From Methylophilus medardicus (lineage in GTDB: Bacteria; Pseudomonadota; Gammaproteobacteria; Burkholderiales; Methylophilaceae), in contig NZ_CP040948.1 in the NCBI RefSeq assembly GCF_006363955.1, positions 1,798,001 through 1,862,000 of the forward strand: DNA of 64,000 nt, given 5' to 3'. Below, piece after piece: positions 26,101 to 33,931 of the stretch. The position numbers and the translations under genes were made by a program. The first letter of the stretch is position 1, and every line of letters starts with the position of its first letter. Under the pieces are notes generated by a model that saw only the letters and a list, made by a program, of their open reading frames with translations, was not told the origin of the DNA and searched no databases.

Positions 26101-28065
26101 GTCAATCAGGTAAATATCACTGCCACTATTAGCAACCATAACGTTTTCAGGGTGTAAGTCACCATGAGTAATGCCTAGACCATGAAGATACTCGATAGCA
26201 TCGGTCAATTTCTCAATCAAGCCAATTTTGGCCTCATTTTCCGAGACCATGTTTGCCCAAGTCACTCCATCAACAATATCAGTTACCAGATACATACTGT
26301 TCGACCTGGAAGCCAAGCCGTACTCATGAATCCGTGGTAAGCAAATCGGATTTACCGTTGCAATTTTATCTAACTGTTTTAGAAAAGTTAGAACCCTGAA
26401 GTTGCTGACAGCAGCATCTCCTTTTCCGCCTACATTTAACCAGGCTTTTACTAATCTGCCACTGGAGTAATAGACCTCTTTATCATCTGTCCCTACCAGA
26501 AAATCCCCTTCATCAGGAAACTGTCTCGTGTGGTTTATAGGGTGTCGATAGGCATCTAATTCAAAATCATCAAAAGTAGGGATTGATTCAGCATCAGGCT
26601 CTGCTCGCTTGAGTGCATCAAAAAATTCTGCAGCATCTTTGAATTTGGCTGTCACAGCCTCAAGAATAACTCCAACATACCAGTCCTTGCTTGCGAGTAT
26701 GTCACCCTCGATGCTTTCCAAACTTTTAGAAGACATTCTCTTCGCACTTAAGAGATGCCAAGCTAACAGGCCAAGCGCATGAACATCTTGCTGAAATGGA
26801 GTTATTGACGCCCCCTCAAGCATGTCCTTAATCTCTGCAGCGCCAACTGACAGACTGCTTCGATAATCGCCAACCGTTCCTATCGGTTGATGGTAAGCCG
26901 AAATGAAGTTAGAGAGCGCAATTTCCTTGGATGGTGAAAGCCACAAACTATGATCCGCAATATCACGGTGAGCAATTTTGATTCCATGTAGATCAGCAAA
27001 CTTAGCGATCAACAGCTTTGTTAGGTTAAGCCTGTCGACCATATTAAATGACTGACCATATTTCCCAACGAACTCGTTGAATCTCACATGTCCGGGAGGT
27101 AATTCGTAAACCTCACTATATTGAGATGTAACTTCATCTCTCTCGAAACTTGTCAGAGAGCGAAGACAATGGTTGTAAAGATCACGGTTTTGATAGTTAA
27201 TGAATTGCAAAACCTCTCTTTCACGAGACACAATTTCCGCCCGACCCTGAGAGGTGATGGCTTTGTTGCCGTCAAGCTTTTTAAAATCCCAAACTCTAAG
27301 TAAGGAATCCTTCCCCTTTGATATCTCTGAACTTGCCAAGTACTCTTTATAGACAGAATTGGGGTGTTCAAAAATTGGTTCTACCGCTGTAAAGCCTCCA
27401 ATCCTTAGAGCTTTAGGAGCTGTATTTCCTTTAAGAAACAACTGATCAAAAATTGGAAAATCTTGATTTAGAACTTGAGCATTCGGATGAGGACGGAAGA
27501 AATGATTAAATTTGCCCTTGTCGGAGAAACGAAGAAAGTCTTGAAGAGACAGAGTATGTTGACGCTCAACTTCTGGGAGCTGACTAAAATCGGCGTTCCC
27601 AGTCATTACAACAAAGAAATGAACTTGCGGCACATGATGCTTATTAGTAAATTGGGATGAATATCTTTTTAATTTATTTTCTAATAAGAATTTCTTGTTT
27701 CTCGTGACAGTAACCGGTGAGCGCCCCATATTCTTATCGCCCTTAAACCAATTATCACCACTTAACGTAATTGGATCACGATTCCAATCCTTCAACTCAA
27801 CTACGATAACATTGCAGTGAGTAATGATGACTAAATCGAACTCTCCCTCTTTTCCCTTAGCGTCAACAAATCGAAATCCGGCATACCCCTTCCAGGGGAA
27901 CATGCTGTCCCGTCCAAGCCCACTCGCTGCGAGTTGATCTCTTAGTGAACCTCCTCTTTGTGAGGTTGCCCGTTCAGCAGCAGTAATACTAAACGCTTGC
28001 CCAATTTTTCTAATTGCTTCGGCCTCATGCTCTTGAAGGCCACCGTCCCAAATCTCGATTTCCAA
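23098..28065 (-). CDS. NERD - tandem protein-kinase-like - SF1 (Upf1-type) helicase fusion, Mokosh-like
   Basis: A 1655-residue protein. Residues about 25-170 hold a NERD nuclease-like domain (EFDLV, D77; VVELKDW, E90-x-K92). Two kinase-like domains follow. The first has HRDIADHSLW (366-375) but SNF where DFG is expected. The second has HGDLHPENVMV (634-644) and LIDMP in place of DFG, so both may be atypical or inactive. The last 600 residues are an SF1 helicase of the Upf1/COG1112 kind: GPPGTGKT (about 1092), VIIDEAARS (about 1348), GDHLQLPPL, QYRM, SYQGKE and NVAMSRA. Such fusions resemble MkoA of Mokosh and PglW-like kinases. It precedes the 484-residue partner gene. An anti-phage role is inferred from architecture and location. 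Confidence 0.82.
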   Translation of the reverse strand: MEIEIWDGGLQEHEAEAIRKIGQAFSITAAERATSQRGGSLRDQLAASGLGRDSMFPWKGYAGFRFVDAKGKEGEFDLVIITHCNVIVVELKDWNRDPITLSGDNWFKGDKNMGRSPVTVTRNKKFLLENKLKRYSSQFTNKHHVPQVHFFVVMTGNADFSQLPEVERQHTLSLQDFLRFSDKGKFNHFFRPHPNAQVLNQDFPIFDQLFLKGNTAPKALRIGGFTAVEPIFEHPNSVYKEYLASSEISKGKDSLLRVWDFKKLDGNKAITSQGRAEIVSREREVLQFINYQNRDLYNHCLRSLTSFERDEVTSQYSEVYELPPGHVRFNEFVGKYGQSFNMVDRLNLTKLLIAKFADLHGIKIAHRDIADHSLWLSPSKEIALSNFISAYHQPIGTVGDYRSSLSVGAAEIKDMLEGASITPFQQDVHALGLLAWHLLSAKRMSSKSLESIEGDILASKDWYVGVILEAVTAKFKDAAEFFDALKRAEPDAESIPTFDDFELDAYRHPINHTRQFPDEGDFLVGTDDKEVYYSSGRLVKAWLNVGGKGDAAVSNFRVLTFLKQLDKIATVNPICLPRIHEYGLASRSNSMYLVTDIVDGVTWANMVSENEAKIGLIEKLTDAIEYLHGLGITHGDLHPENVMVANSGSDIYLIDMPDFCHNSAEAKNHRYSPENIDASSSQQRDIFAVMRMSCELLGMEWGAESNEYPKVAEVVQFELSDLDFGFRDLGRFKKALRTQNEAPKHELIELILSGIDESFTIFPDNGHLYVKVDKPKLGKTDYAVTFSGIGGSFVAFYDKAKKGFVGASLPRARSDVTFRTAEESQFEINRPICIKPGRLTLLSGLSDYLSDNEAFSRAIELLEFVQPEIDESELSNQLKDIFEKADASIDREYAEIAADISTQSLWRAILDTETESNPNIELIGAYFKPLDNDNELIIPYQADVDPLGAFVSTDEVEALLIDRDGSEKVIGEVLLKKSALNEVRLNKIRSAAYALKDGDSVYFRTKQDRASYRKRKAALERLLDREGVLPALVDFFDPGCKEPAIHYNISVNDEDFARYDREDKHGNRVSLNEQQREAFSKLLNYGPLSLLQGPPGTGKTEFISAFVHFLVEKLDVRRILLVSQSHEAVNTAAERIRKHCNRLGTELEVVRFSNREGAVSDGLKDVYSHAITAEKRELFNAEYRYRVATFADALGLDPEFISAVVDVELKLFKQIDHLEAMLNSLQRIDDEIDLKALKKISAEMDNSIRTTLYVDYGIPFSKESNISEAKSLLISKLCSEYNVRPSEVRRVRALAKISRDMQEALSAERVNLDEFYARSRQLVTGTCVGIGQGHIGIQDNIYDFVIIDEAARSIASELAIAIQSAKRVLLVGDHLQLPPLYSDAHKAALARRLGINDKHAELDEILRSDFARAFNSEYGKQTSATLLTQYRMAPSIGDLVSKTFYDGKLVNGPRVIPDIYKRAPEALRTSVTWLDTSSFKDAANHLGDRGVSIYNRCEADQIIEILKQISVNELFLNDLEKFKDKGEALIGVICMYAEQKRLLRQKFNQAIWSEGFKELVKIDTVDSYQGKENRIIILSLTRSDKQRSPGFLRAPNRINVAMSRAMDRLLIVGNAEMWTTHNKDKPLGKVVAFMSEMGEQNGYKFIAAKKKKTGG

Positions 28066-28113
28066 TTTAAGTCCTATTTATTATGTTTTTTGTTTACTCT
28101 ACGACTTGTTAGA

Positions 28114-28230
28114 TCATTTTTTAACTGACCTTAACTTCTTATTTTTCTTTCTCAAGAAAATCGCTCCAGCAAAAGCAGCAATCGTGCAGATTATTGTGAC
28201 TACTAATAATGCATATGCAACAACAAGCAT
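28114..28230 (-). CDS. Small single-pass membrane protein (38 residues)
   Basis: ATG at 28230 is preceded by an AGGA ribosome-binding site and opens a 38-codon frame. The product is one hydrophobic helix (MLVVAYALLVVTIICTIAAF, then AGAIF) followed by a basic tail (LRKKNKKLRSVKK). Topology would be N-out, C-in. It lies between the RHH-like gene and the kinase-helicase gene on the same strand. A similar open frame by chance with such a clean hydrophobic/basic split is unlikely, but there is no homology support. It could be a membrane effector or a small regulator. Confidence 0.45.
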   Translation of the reverse strand: MLVVAYALLVVTIICTIAAFAGAIFLRKKNKKLRSVKK

Positions 28231-28279
28231 TTTAAAGTCCTACACATTTATACAATAATTAGTTTACCCTCTTCAGGGA

Positions 28280-28651
28280 TCATTTACGCATGTCGATTAA
28301 GTCATGTTTATTTTCTTCTGTAACTCCTGATAGCAACTCCTCCAGTTGAGACTCACTCCCACACGTCTTCTGTTCGTTGAAGTCATTGAACAAACTTGAT
28401 ATAAGTTGAACTTCAATGTCTTGCGGAGCGATCCGTGCTATCGCTGCGAACTGCTGAATAGTTGGAAACCCATCATCAGGAGGATATGAAATTTCAGTCG
28501 CATTTATTAAATTTACAAGAGCCCTGTGAATCAGATCCTCCATTGAGGATGCACCGACTCTTTCCTTCAGTGCTTCAGCTGTTTCATAACTGACGGAAGA
28601 AGAAGTGTCCTCCCTGAAGTTCACCACCACTTTAGTATCACTATCTGCCAT
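28280..28651 (-). CDS. Ribbon-helix-helix-like small protein behind tnsC
   Basis: A 123-residue acidic protein. Residues about 7-47 (KVVVNFREDTSSSVSYETAE, then ALKERVGASSMEDLIHRALV) have the strand-helix-helix layout of ribbon-helix-helix DNA-binding proteins. The C-terminal half is helical and acidic with no recognised motif. It follows tnsC by 53 bases on the same strand and so is probably transcribed with tnsABC. It might regulate transposition or act as an accessory targeting factor. It does not resemble TnsE. The assignment of fold is by eye. Confidence 0.55.
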   Translation of the reverse strand: MADSDTKVVVNFREDTSSSVSYETAEALKERVGASSMEDLIHRALVNLINATEISYPPDDGFPTIQQFAAIARIAPQDIEVQLISSLFNDFNEQKTCGSESQLEELLSGVTEENKHDLIDMRK

Positions 28652-28704
28652 GATTTAGCTCCATCTCTAAGTCCTCAGAATTCGCAGAAAATTAGTAAAT
28701 TCGA

Positions 28705-30036
28705 TTAAAGCTGACTCAAAAAATCCCTAGTGCTTTCTTCAAGAGATTTTGTTAGCGCTTTTTTCTCTTTTTTCTTTTTTGGTGCGTCCATATCTGCAGA
28801 TAAATTTAAACTTGTATCTTTTTGAAAACTCACTAAATTCTGGCGCTCAAGCACTGATAGCGTACTCAATAGTTCAACTTGTGCAGCTTGTTGATTTCTA
28901 TATTCAATAGCTTCATTTTTTTGCCTATTTGACTCATCAACATACTCTGCCGGACAGTACAAGTCTGAGCGACCTCTCATCGGTTTTCCCAAAATAGCTT
29001 GCTGATAAATTAATTCCGTGTCCTGCCGTAAGGTTGCATACTCTTTTGATAGATAAACTTTCTCAAGCGTACTCATTGTCACCAAACTTTTGGATTTAGC
29101 AGCAACTCTCACGCCCTCCATCAAAAGCTTAACTAATGCTCGATTACGTCCTGCAGTCATCTGAAATAGTCTTTCAGAATCATTGTTAATATCCAGCCTA
29201 AACATAGTAGGGATGATTTCCAACAATTTACCAATTGTTAGTTGCCAGCATTTAGATTTTGGATCTTCTGGAATCATTACGATCACATTGGCTAAAGCAC
29301 GATCACGCTCCTCTTGAGGCCTCTTCAACAACTTATGAAACAAACTAAAGTTTAATGAACAAACATAAGGAATATTAAGCAAACCAAGGCCTAAAAGTAA
29401 CTTTGAAGACATTGTATTAGCATCACTTGATGTCGCAGAAAATTGGAATTCATCCACCAAAAGAAGCGGAATAGATTTTGTGTAAATACTTTCTTTAACT
29501 AGCTGAATAAAATTTGTTCTAGTTTTTTTGACTTTAAAAACATCCACAAGCACTTTGTTCAGAACAGCTCTATCACCCACTTCAAAATACTTCGCAGAAC
29601 TTAATTTAAAGTTTGGATGATTGTTAGCGACCTTCACGCTTACTTCGGGAATTGAACGTCTAATTGCCAACAACAAGGAAGACTTACCGAGCCCAGCTAG
29701 TCCTGTAAGTACAATAGGGCAATGAAATTTCGTGATTACGGCTGACTCATCGTTTTCTACAGGTTCATAAACTAATCTGATGAATTCATTAGGCCCAGGA
29801 TAGGTCCTTTTTGCATGAGAGGCCGCTTCGCCTATTATTCTTAATGCAATATCTATTGATTGCTCCGTGGGATAAAAGCTATTGTCGCACTTAACCTCGA
29901 ACTCTTTGCAAAGGTCGCTGAGCTCCATTTCCCATGGTGAATCAATTGGTATTGGAGTTAACTCCATACTTTTTTTCAAGGTCTGTCGATCCAGTAAGTT
30001 ACTAAGACGACTTACCCAAGGGTTTGCAGTACTCAT
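28705..30036 (-). CDS. tnsC: TnsC/TniB-like AAA+ transposition regulator
   Basis: A 443-residue AAA+ ATPase. It has Walker A TGLAGLGKSS (111-120) and Walker B PLLLVDEFQF (189-198), followed by a typical AAA+ lid region. In Tn7-like systems, TnsC links the target selector (TniQ/TnsD) to the TnsAB transposase and provides target immunity. The C-terminal 60 residues are lysine-rich (KKKKEKKALTK), probably a contact or DNA-binding tail. It starts 14 bases after the tnsB stop. All motifs are intact. Confidence 0.88.
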   Translation of the reverse strand: MSTANPWVSRLSNLLDRQTLKKSMELTPIPIDSPWEMELSDLCKEFEVKCDNSFYPTEQSIDIALRIIGEAASHAKRTYPGPNEFIRLVYEPVENDESAVITKFHCPIVLTGLAGLGKSSLLLAIRRSIPEVSVKVANNHPNFKLSSAKYFEVGDRAVLNKVLVDVFKVKKTRTNFIQLVKESIYTKSIPLLLVDEFQFSATSSDANTMSSKLLLGLGLLNIPYVCSLNFSLFHKLLKRPQEERDRALANVIVMIPEDPKSKCWQLTIGKLLEIIPTMFRLDINNDSERLFQMTAGRNRALVKLLMEGVRVAAKSKSLVTMSTLEKVYLSKEYATLRQDTELIYQQAILGKPMRGRSDLYCPAEYVDESNRQKNEAIEYRNQQAAQVELLSTLSVLERQNLVSFQKDTSLNLSADMDAPKKKKEKKALTKSLEESTRDFLSQL

Positions 30037-30050
30037 TTAATTCTTCGTAA

Positions 30051-32033
30051 TCAGAAATTTCTTACGGAAAAGACTTCTTGAGTTTCTTGTTTAGACCTCC
30101 TTGAGGTTTTGGATCGGCCACTCACCCGCTTAATTGCCAAGTGCCATTCAACACCAACGTGTTGCTTGAAACGCTCCCGATACTCGATCTTACTTGCTAA
30201 CTTTAGATCGTTAAGTGCTGACTTCTTAGCTAACACAACTTGATTATATTCATTTAGGTCTGAGAGTGTTATGTATAAGTCTTCTACGTCACCACGAATC
30301 TTGAGTTGAGCTTCAAGCTCATATAACTTGCCATTCCAATCGATCCAAACGTACCTTACACACATGTCCAAAACATACCCTTCAACATAGGTTGCATGAG
30401 AATTGAACAGGCCATCATCATGGATTGCTGAGGAGTAAAAAATCCGCTCCAAAAGTTTTACTCGACCATTATGTATTTGAAATTTTGTTTTGCTCAAAAA
30501 AGTGCGAACTGCTCGGTCAAATGACATCCGCTCACAGTCATTCCTGAATCTTTCATCGTAATGCCCCCAAATACCCAAGGGAGTAGGGAATACATTGATC
30601 AAATCCGCACTTGGATCAAGTCTCTCAACCGCGCTCGTCGTTTTGATATGCTCCAATACCCTTAAAATCTCTGCCTTTGCCAATTGCACTGCGGTGAGAC
30701 TTGTTGTTTTATAAGTTGGCTGGCCTTCAAGCTTCATAAACTTGGGATGCGTAGTTTCGACAGTGGCTTTAGATTGCCCAGAATAAGATGGCGCAAGCTG
30801 TCTTATGGGTATGAGCTTTTCAAAATCATCAATAATACTTTTAGCAGCGCCAGGCCCACGGTCTAATAATAAGTGAGGAGGCAAGCCTTCGGATGGCCAT
30901 TCGTGCTTCTCTATCTGTATACCAAATAATGCGCAGAATTTTTGTTTATCGATTGCCATACTGAATAGCAGTGCTCGATATCCCTCATGGCGCTCACTTC
31001 CGAAGCTAAACCCAAGCCCCAAAATCATTCCTGAAAGTGCATCTACAGCGCTAACTCCCACTAATCCCGGAAGGACACTGCTATCAAGCAGTCCTCTTGG
31101 TTTGGCTTCAATCTCATAAGCATCGAGGTATATTTTTTCACCTAAATTGGATACTTCTTGAGAGTACATCCCCTTGGAAGGAGCCTTTGAATTGCGATAT
31201 CGCGCTTCACCATAAAGTATTCTTTGCCGAACCTCAACGGAGTAAACTTTGTCAATGACATACTTGAATTGGTTAAATGTAGGAAACGGTGCGTCGCTTA
31301 AGATTTCTAAATTTTGCCCCTTCCCTACAGTTTTACATTTGAACTCGTGATGGATAACATCAGCATGAATTTCGACTAAAGATTTGCCATTTTTCGCAAA
31401 CCTTTCAAATCCTTCAATGCATTTAGCACTCATTTCAGATGTCATCCTAGATCCATAATGTTTTCCGGAAGAGATCGAGGGAGCACCTTGCTTAACTTTG
31501 GCGTGAACATTCCGATCCCACTTCCCACAGTTGTGAAAATCTGGAAGAAGGACAGCAGGATTATTGCCATATGCTGCGAAAGTTAATGTCCAATTCCGAA
31601 AACGTTTTTCGTTTTGTGGTGGATTCAATAATCTTGCGTGCTTATTTAATAACTTTTCTGGATCATTTTGACTGAGAATGTCTGGTAGCTGAGTTTTCAC
31701 GCTTAAAACAAACTCAATTCTTTGTTTTAGATGTTCTTTAGTTTTCAAACTTTCATGCGTAGATTCATCCTCCAACCAACTGTAAATATCAAGACCCTCA
31801 AATGCGCTTAGGTGCTTTGGCAGTATCAGCTGGTTTTCACACTTAATAATTTTATGAGCTTGAATACCGTCTTCAAAATTGGAACGATTTATCTGTTTTA
31901 AGTAAGCATTTTTACCAATAAAAAATACAAGAGAGACATGAGAGGATTGCGCCCGATTATCAATTTTGTGATAAACGACTCCTTTTTTTAATGTTCCATA
32001 TCCCTCAGGTGAGTACAATTGGAGACCGTTCAT
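30051..32033 (-). CDS. tnsB: TnsB/TniA-like DDE transposase
   Basis: A 660-residue Mu-transposase/retroviral-integrase-fold protein. N-terminal residues 1-270 include DNA-binding helices (for example KRFRNWTLTFAAYG and SRMTSEMSAKCIEGFERF). The catalytic core carries D304 (IYLDAYEIEA), D391 (LLLDRGPG) and E426 (KATVETTHP), the DDE triad with a spacing that fits. A mu-type beta-barrel and C-terminal helices follow. It binds the transposon ends and joins the 3' ends to target DNA. The start overlaps the tnsA stop by four bases, so TnsA and TnsB are coupled, as in Tn7. Confidence 0.9.
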   Translation of the reverse strand: MNGLQLYSPEGYGTLKKGVVYHKIDNRAQSSHVSLVFFIGKNAYLKQINRSNFEDGIQAHKIIKCENQLILPKHLSAFEGLDIYSWLEDESTHESLKTKEHLKQRIEFVLSVKTQLPDILSQNDPEKLLNKHARLLNPPQNEKRFRNWTLTFAAYGNNPAVLLPDFHNCGKWDRNVHAKVKQGAPSISSGKHYGSRMTSEMSAKCIEGFERFAKNGKSLVEIHADVIHHEFKCKTVGKGQNLEILSDAPFPTFNQFKYVIDKVYSVEVRQRILYGEARYRNSKAPSKGMYSQEVSNLGEKIYLDAYEIEAKPRGLLDSSVLPGLVGVSAVDALSGMILGLGFSFGSERHEGYRALLFSMAIDKQKFCALFGIQIEKHEWPSEGLPPHLLLDRGPGAAKSIIDDFEKLIPIRQLAPSYSGQSKATVETTHPKFMKLEGQPTYKTTSLTAVQLAKAEILRVLEHIKTTSAVERLDPSADLINVFPTPLGIWGHYDERFRNDCERMSFDRAVRTFLSKTKFQIHNGRVKLLERIFYSSAIHDDGLFNSHATYVEGYVLDMCVRYVWIDWNGKLYELEAQLKIRGDVEDLYITLSDLNEYNQVVLAKKSALNDLKLASKIEYRERFKQHVGVEWHLAIKRVSGRSKTSRRSKQETQEVFSVRNF

Positions 32034-33004
32034 TGTTGCCCCTCAAAATATTCAGCATAATGTTCTAGCACATCTACTTTTTCGGGCCTTAATGGGCGAT
32101 CAATCAAAACTGGTCTAAATAAATCGACTCTTAACGCTCTATTCCAAATTGCTTTATAAAAAATTTGTTTAGATTGCTCAGGCGTAAATTTATTAAGCAA
32201 ATCAAAATACCCAATAATTTCACTCGGTGGTGTACCTTGTTTATAAGCAGTTTTGAAATAGTCCAGTAACTTCTGTTGTTTGCTAGTGCTCAACCCACTT
32301 GATGATTGGCAATGGACATAAATCTGTCTCAAGTTATCAAAAACATTACGGTCAAACTGATCTTCACTTAAAGCATGAGTAGTAATTCCGCAAGACTCAT
32401 ATTGAACTTGTTCGATTAAATGACGAAGATACTGACTTTCGCGTTTAGCTTTGTTTCTGTTGAAAACATTAAATTGATAGAGCTCTTTAACTCTAAATTC
32501 CGATTGATTTGATTTGATGCTCCAATTGATACATGAAATTTGTGATCCACTTTTTATTGCTAAAAGATGATCTCCGATAAATGGCACTGCCAAAGCCACT
32601 CTTTCACCTTGCTTATTGGTAATCAAGACTTTCCTTATCAGATTTTCACACCCTAACTCCTTAGCCACCTCCAAAGTGCCCATCATAGGAGCAAGCCTCA
32701 CTTTATCAACACCAGGAAACCCAGATAGCGGGTGCTCCGACTTTAATGGTGGCAACATTCTCTGCTCTTGAATTCCAACAATATTTGGGTGGTAGAGAGC
32801 CAATAGTGCAAAATTAAGCTCTGGATTGGACAAACAGTGAATTCTTCTTTTGAACTTCGAAGAATAGATTTCTGCGGGTTTAGATACTGAAGGTGCTTCA
32901 GAACGAGTAGCTAAAATTGATGGGACATAGGATTCATCCCAGCTTGGATTATTTTGACGTATGTATATAGTTTTGACACGTGATGCTGTAATGCTTGCAC
33001 CCAT
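32030..33004 (-). CDS. tnsA: TnsA-like endonuclease
   Basis: A 324-residue protein whose first 180 residues fit TnsA. SNPELNFALLALYHPNIVG holds the first acidic residue (E62), FIGDHLLAI the second (D145), and NWSIKSN the lysine (K164), the restriction-endonuclease-like set. IVGIQEQRM matches the family's conserved V-x-I-x-E-Q. TnsA cuts the 5' ends so the element moves by cut-and-paste. The C-terminal half is helical and probably contacts TnsB/TnsC. A ribosome-binding site (GGAGTTGC) lies just before ATG 33004. Confidence 0.8.
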   Translation of the reverse strand: MGASITASRVKTIYIRQNNPSWDESYVPSILATRSEAPSVSKPAEIYSSKFKRRIHCLSNPELNFALLALYHPNIVGIQEQRMLPPLKSEHPLSGFPGVDKVRLAPMMGTLEVAKELGCENLIRKVLITNKQGERVALAVPFIGDHLLAIKSGSQISCINWSIKSNQSEFRVKELYQFNVFNRNKAKRESQYLRHLIEQVQYESCGITTHALSEDQFDRNVFDNLRQIYVHCQSSSGLSTSKQQKLLDYFKTAYKQGTPPSEIIGYFDLLNKFTPEQSKQIFYKAIWNRALRVDLFRPVLIDRPLRPEKVDVLEHYAEYFEGQQ

Positions 33005-33046
33005 AGCAACTCCTCCAAAAAAATTGGTATATTTAAATCAAACATC

Positions 33047-33075
33047 TTGACAATGCCTGTTTAAATAGAGATACT
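33047..33075 (+). promoter_or_regulatory. Sigma-70-type promoter upstream of tnsA, pointing away from it
   Basis: A perfect -35 box TTGACA (33047-33052), a 17-base spacer and GATACT (33070-33075) as -10 box make a strong predicted promoter on the plus strand. It lies in the tnsA-HTH intergenic region and points at a hairpin-rich stretch with no reading frame. Confidence 0.6.
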
Positions 33076-33081
33076 AAAGGT

Positions 33082-33146
33082 GTGAACAAAAGTACTCTGC
33101 TTAAGCAGACAAAATCAAGCCGAATTCATCCGAGTTCGGCTTTTTT
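33082..33146 (+). ncRNA. Candidate small RNA between tnsA and its regulator
   Basis: Downstream of the predicted promoter lies a palindrome TCTGCTTAAGCAGA (33096-33109) and then an intrinsic terminator (AAGCCGAA 33117-33124, loop, TTCGGCTT 33135-33142, T run to 33146). A transcript from about 33082 would be about 65 nt with two hairpins. No start codon with a credible ribosome-binding site opens a frame within it. It could instead be a leader of no function, or the terminator of something else. Its 3' edge reaches the stop codon of the minus-strand HTH gene. Confidence 0.4.
33117..33146 (+). terminator. Intrinsic terminator downstream of the promoter near tnsA
   Basis: AAGCCGAA and TTCGGCTT pair around a 10-base loop and are followed by a T run (33141-33146). 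On the plus strand it would end the putative small RNA. On the minus strand it lies directly behind the HTH gene at 33148, where the T run is weaker. Confidence 0.7.
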
Positions 33147-33147
33147 G

Positions 33148-33396
33148 TTAAAGGCTCACCATCTTCTGCTCTTGAGAAATTTTTTCAAGTTTAGTATTTA
33201 ACTCTTCCACATTCATACTACTTCCAGGCTTCAATCCCAATGCCACGGCTATTTGATGGCTTTGGCCGCGCATACATTTTCTTTTTCCGTCTAAAACTTG
33301 GTAAACAAGGCCAGAGGAAAATCCGCGTAACCGAGCCCATTCCGAGACTGATAGCCCTGATTCATTGAACATATTCCTAACTTGGTTTGCATTCAT
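33148..33396 (-). CDS. Small HTH DNA-binding protein, phage-regulator-like
   Basis: An 82-residue protein: VRNMFNESGLSVSEWARLRG followed by FSSGLVYQVLDGKRKCMRGQ is a helix-turn-helix of the kind found in BcepMu gp16-like and Cox-like regulators. It stands upstream of the tnsABC operon on the same strand and divergent from the XRE gene at 33483, so it probably controls the transposon core. The 86-base divergent region to the XRE start is AT-rich. The ribosome-binding site of ATG 33396 is unclear. Confidence 0.7.
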   Translation of the reverse strand: MNANQVRNMFNESGLSVSEWARLRGFSSGLVYQVLDGKRKCMRGQSHQIAVALGLKPGSSMNVEELNTKLEKISQEQKMVSL

Positions 33397-33482
33397 ATTG
33401 AAAACTGTTTAATGTTTATTTAAATATACTACAAAGTCACTTTAATTTGCAATCATATTTTTTTGTGTATACAATTTCAAAC

Positions 33483-33929
33483 ATGAATAACGATCAAACA
33501 AAAACACATGGAATTGCACCTGGCTTTGGGGAACGCCTCAAAAATGAACGTAACCGCTTAAACTATTCGCAGGGAGAACTTGCAGATATAGGGGGCGTAG
33601 GTAGGCTTACACAACTGCAATATGAGAGCGAAAAAACTTTCCCCACAACCAAGTATCTCAATTCAGTATCGCTAGTGGGCGTAAATTTAATTTATCTGCT
33701 TTTCAATTATGACAAACAAGCCGCATCAGTTTTAGAAATGCAGGATATTGATGAGAAGGTTCTTAATTTAGTTAGTAGAGCTATCGAAAGCTATCCAGAC
33801 AAAAAGGTTACAGCGGAGACCTTCTCCTTACTATTTAAAATAACTAAAAATATGATGATTGAAAAAGCACGTGGCGAAATTTCAGCTGAGTTTGATATTT
33901 TGAGCGTGATTTCAAAAACGGCAGCTTAA
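33483..33929 (+). CDS. XRE-family transcriptional regulator
   Basis: A 148-residue protein. FGERLKNERNRLNYSQGELA (about 15-34) and the residues that follow form an XRE/Cro-type helix-turn-helix. The C-terminal part is helical and probably mediates dimer or effector contact. ATG 33483 is preferred; an in-frame ATG 12 codons earlier would add a non-family stretch. It is divergent from the gp16-like gene and starts a plus-strand run with a membrane protein gene (two bases later) and tniQ. It likely regulates target-selector expression. Confidence 0.75.
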   Translation: MNNDQTKTHGIAPGFGERLKNERNRLNYSQGELADIGGVGRLTQLQYESEKTFPTTKYLNSVSLVGVNLIYLLFNYDKQAASVLEMQDIDEKVLNLVSRAIESYPDKKVTAETFSLLFKITKNMMIEKARGEISAEFDILSVISKTAA

Positions 33930-33931
33930 TC

